A stretch of DNA of 64,000 bases from Struthidea cinerea (lineage: Eukaryota; Chordata; Aves; Passeriformes; Corcoracidae), in the NCBI GenBank assembly GCA_013397865.1, contig VZTI01005041.1, forward strand, positions 1,279,157-1,343,156, read 5' to 3'. Shown here one piece after another: positions 62,386-64,000 of the stretch (position 1 is its first letter; each line of letters begins with the position of its first letter). A model generated the notes under the pieces. That model had not been told where the DNA came from. It did not search any database and saw only the letters and a program-made list of their open reading frames with translations. A program made the translations under genes and the position numbers.

Positions 62386-64000
62386 CAGTTTTTTGCATTA
62401 CAAAAATAGAAAGAGAACAGAACATACTGTCAAGGCTCGTACCTCGACTATGCAGAACTAACGTGAAGCTCACACAGTGAGATGAAGAGGTTCCTAGTGC
62501 CTGCTGCAGAGGAAATCATGGGTCAGATGAAGGCACTGAGGTTTCTGCCGCCCATTTTTAGTCAGTGTTTCAGCAAATATATGCAATATAATTTTCAATA
62601 TCTGAGTTTTAATATCTTAACAAAGTTTTTTAAAATAAATGTGACAAAAGATGAGATCTAGTGCTTTTTCTTTTTATTTTTCTCCCTAGTGAAAAATCAA
62701 CCCTGTAATGATAACCTGCTCAAATGTGAAGTTTATTTCAAATTCTTATAATAGAAGCCCAAGAGTTAGCATGATATTCACACAGAAATGGAGACCATAA
62801 GCAACCTAGGTTGATTCCTTCAGCAATTCAATTTTACTTAGTTATCCTTACACTGAGGCTGCCCAGAGCTTTGAAGTTTTCTCTCAGATAGGTACTGATT
62901 TTGATGTCGTGATACAAAGATATAGATAAGTCATAATTTAGAATGGTGCTACCTTCCAGTGCATCATGCACACTTTTCTGCAAATGTTCAAGAAGGTATA
63001 TTTAACAGGGCTGATAAATGCTATATGCAGACTGAAAAGCATCCTAACTCTACATTTCTGACCTTATCTTTATAAATCAAAAGTTTGCAAATGTTTACAG
63101 CCATGTTCCTATCTTCACCATAAGAAATTTCCATAATAATGAAAAAAGGATAAGGGAATGCGTGCTGTTAACCTCAAGTCCCACAATCAAACCATTTTGT
63201 CTCCGAGCTCCTGCTTTTCAATGCCATAAAGAGCTTAAAGAAGTCAATTATATCAAGAACTTAGATGTTTTCAGAAAGGCAGCTTTTCCAGAATATATTT
63301 TCAGATTTTAATTGCCTTTTTCATTGCTATTTCTTAAGACTCATACTGACAGATATGGTCATACAATGCTGAGTATCTGCACTATTATATAGCACTCAGT
63401 CTAGGAAGAGAGGTTGCATTGGCAGAAGTATCCTACATTACAAACAAGTTTTCTTCATATCTAAGACTCCCCAGTATATTTCAAGAACGTATTTAACAAT
63501 TGCATGATTAATTAAAGCTGCTGCTGAGTGATATTAGAAGGAGGAAAAAAATCCAAACTAACCAGCAGAACAAATATGAACATGGAGTAAATAAAGTACT
63601 ACATTAAAACAAGAAACATGGTACCAGAATCCCAAATGATCTTTTGCCTTTTAATCTCTAACATGCACCGTTTTACCACATTTCTCAAAAAAATCTGGTG
63701 TCTTATCTCTACAGATTCTGAGATAAAATATATGCATTACCATTCTGAGATTTCATGCAAGAAATCAGATTGAATCAAGAGTAATAAAGCAGAATGTTAA
63801 TGGGTACAAGTTAAATGTGATTTTTCTTTTTCTTCTGCATATGTATATCATACAGATTCCAGTTTTAAATAACTAAAAATTGCTGGCAGGTCCATCTGTT
63901 TTGTTATTCCCTTTGGCACAGGCTAAATATAACACAGAAGTCTGGAATAGATTATATGTTATTTTATCAGGTTAATTTGATCTTGTATTGACATTAGTAT
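62386..64000. other. SGCZ upstream intron, no feature recognised
   Basis: AT-rich to the window edge. No SGCZ exon, repeat family or RNA gene recognised. Confidence 0.5.

Larger units (their letters stand above)
1..64000 (-). other. SGCZ: SGCZ gene body (partial): two exons and flanking introns
   Basis: Two in-frame exons with consensus splice sites on the minus strand (47452-47351 and 3767-3680) place the whole window inside the zeta-sarcoglycan transcription unit. Zeta-sarcoglycan is a type II single-pass membrane glycoprotein, a paralogue of gamma- and delta-sarcoglycan, and a component of sarcoglycan complexes linked to dystrophin in muscle and other tissues. The intron between the exons is 43,583 bp, which fits the very long introns known for this gene in other vertebrates. 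No promoter, first exon, transmembrane exon, C-terminal cysteine-rich exon or 3' UTR is visible, so both ends of the gene lie outside the window. That the introns continue to both window edges is inferred from the absence of other exons. Confidence 0.93.

Noticed and set aside
1..64000. miR-383, known to lie in an SGCZ intron in mammals
   Set aside because: I looked for its mature sequence on both strands and did not see it. It is expected in a different, further upstream intron.

Overview
The window is vertebrate nuclear DNA, almost certainly from a bird. It is AT-rich and carries no dense gene content. Its recognisable interspersed repeats are CR1 non-LTR retrotransposon fragments, several with the 3' third typical of avian CR1, plus a few LTRs of endogenous retroviruses with avian-type features. 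A songbird is possible from the LTR types, but that is a weak inference.

Two short blocks on the minus strand are real coding exons and identify the locus. They lie at 47452-47351 (102 bp) and 3767-3680 (88 bp). Both are flanked by AG/GT splice sites and join in frame. Together they encode a continuous extracellular segment of zeta-sarcoglycan (SGCZ), directly after the membrane-spanning part. The whole window is therefore a slice of the SGCZ transcription unit, read from high to low coordinates: part of the upstream intron (64000-47453), one exon, a 43,583-bp intron (47350-3768), the next exon, and the start of the following intron (3679-1). Exons for the N-terminus/transmembrane helix and for the rest of the ectodomain are outside the window.

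The introns hold CR1 relics in both orientations: plus strand at about 11.8-13.4, 18.95-19.9, 25.4-26.5, 42.6-42.9, 53.8-54.6 and probably 60.4-60.8 kb; minus strand at about 28.2, 36.2-36.5, 40.3-40.7 and 62.2-62.4 kb. There is one well-delimited solo LTR (17494-18097) with near-matching flanking duplications, a short fragment of the same LTR family (46425), another probable LTR (50.2-50.77 kb) and a candidate LTR with a TATA box (35.2-35.6 kb). Small local structures include a G-quadruplex cluster (29402-29493), several short tandem duplications and simple repeats. A stretch at 7.7-8.5 kb looks like decayed coding sequence that I cannot name.

I found no RNA gene, CRISPR array, CpG island promoter or intact mobile-element gene, and no sign of a new multi-gene system. 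Most open reading frames longer than 60 codons are chance or lie in CR1 relics. The items most worth a second look are the unusual splice acceptor of the 102-bp exon, the G4 cluster, the unexplained coding-like blocks and the candidate LTR at 35.2 kb.
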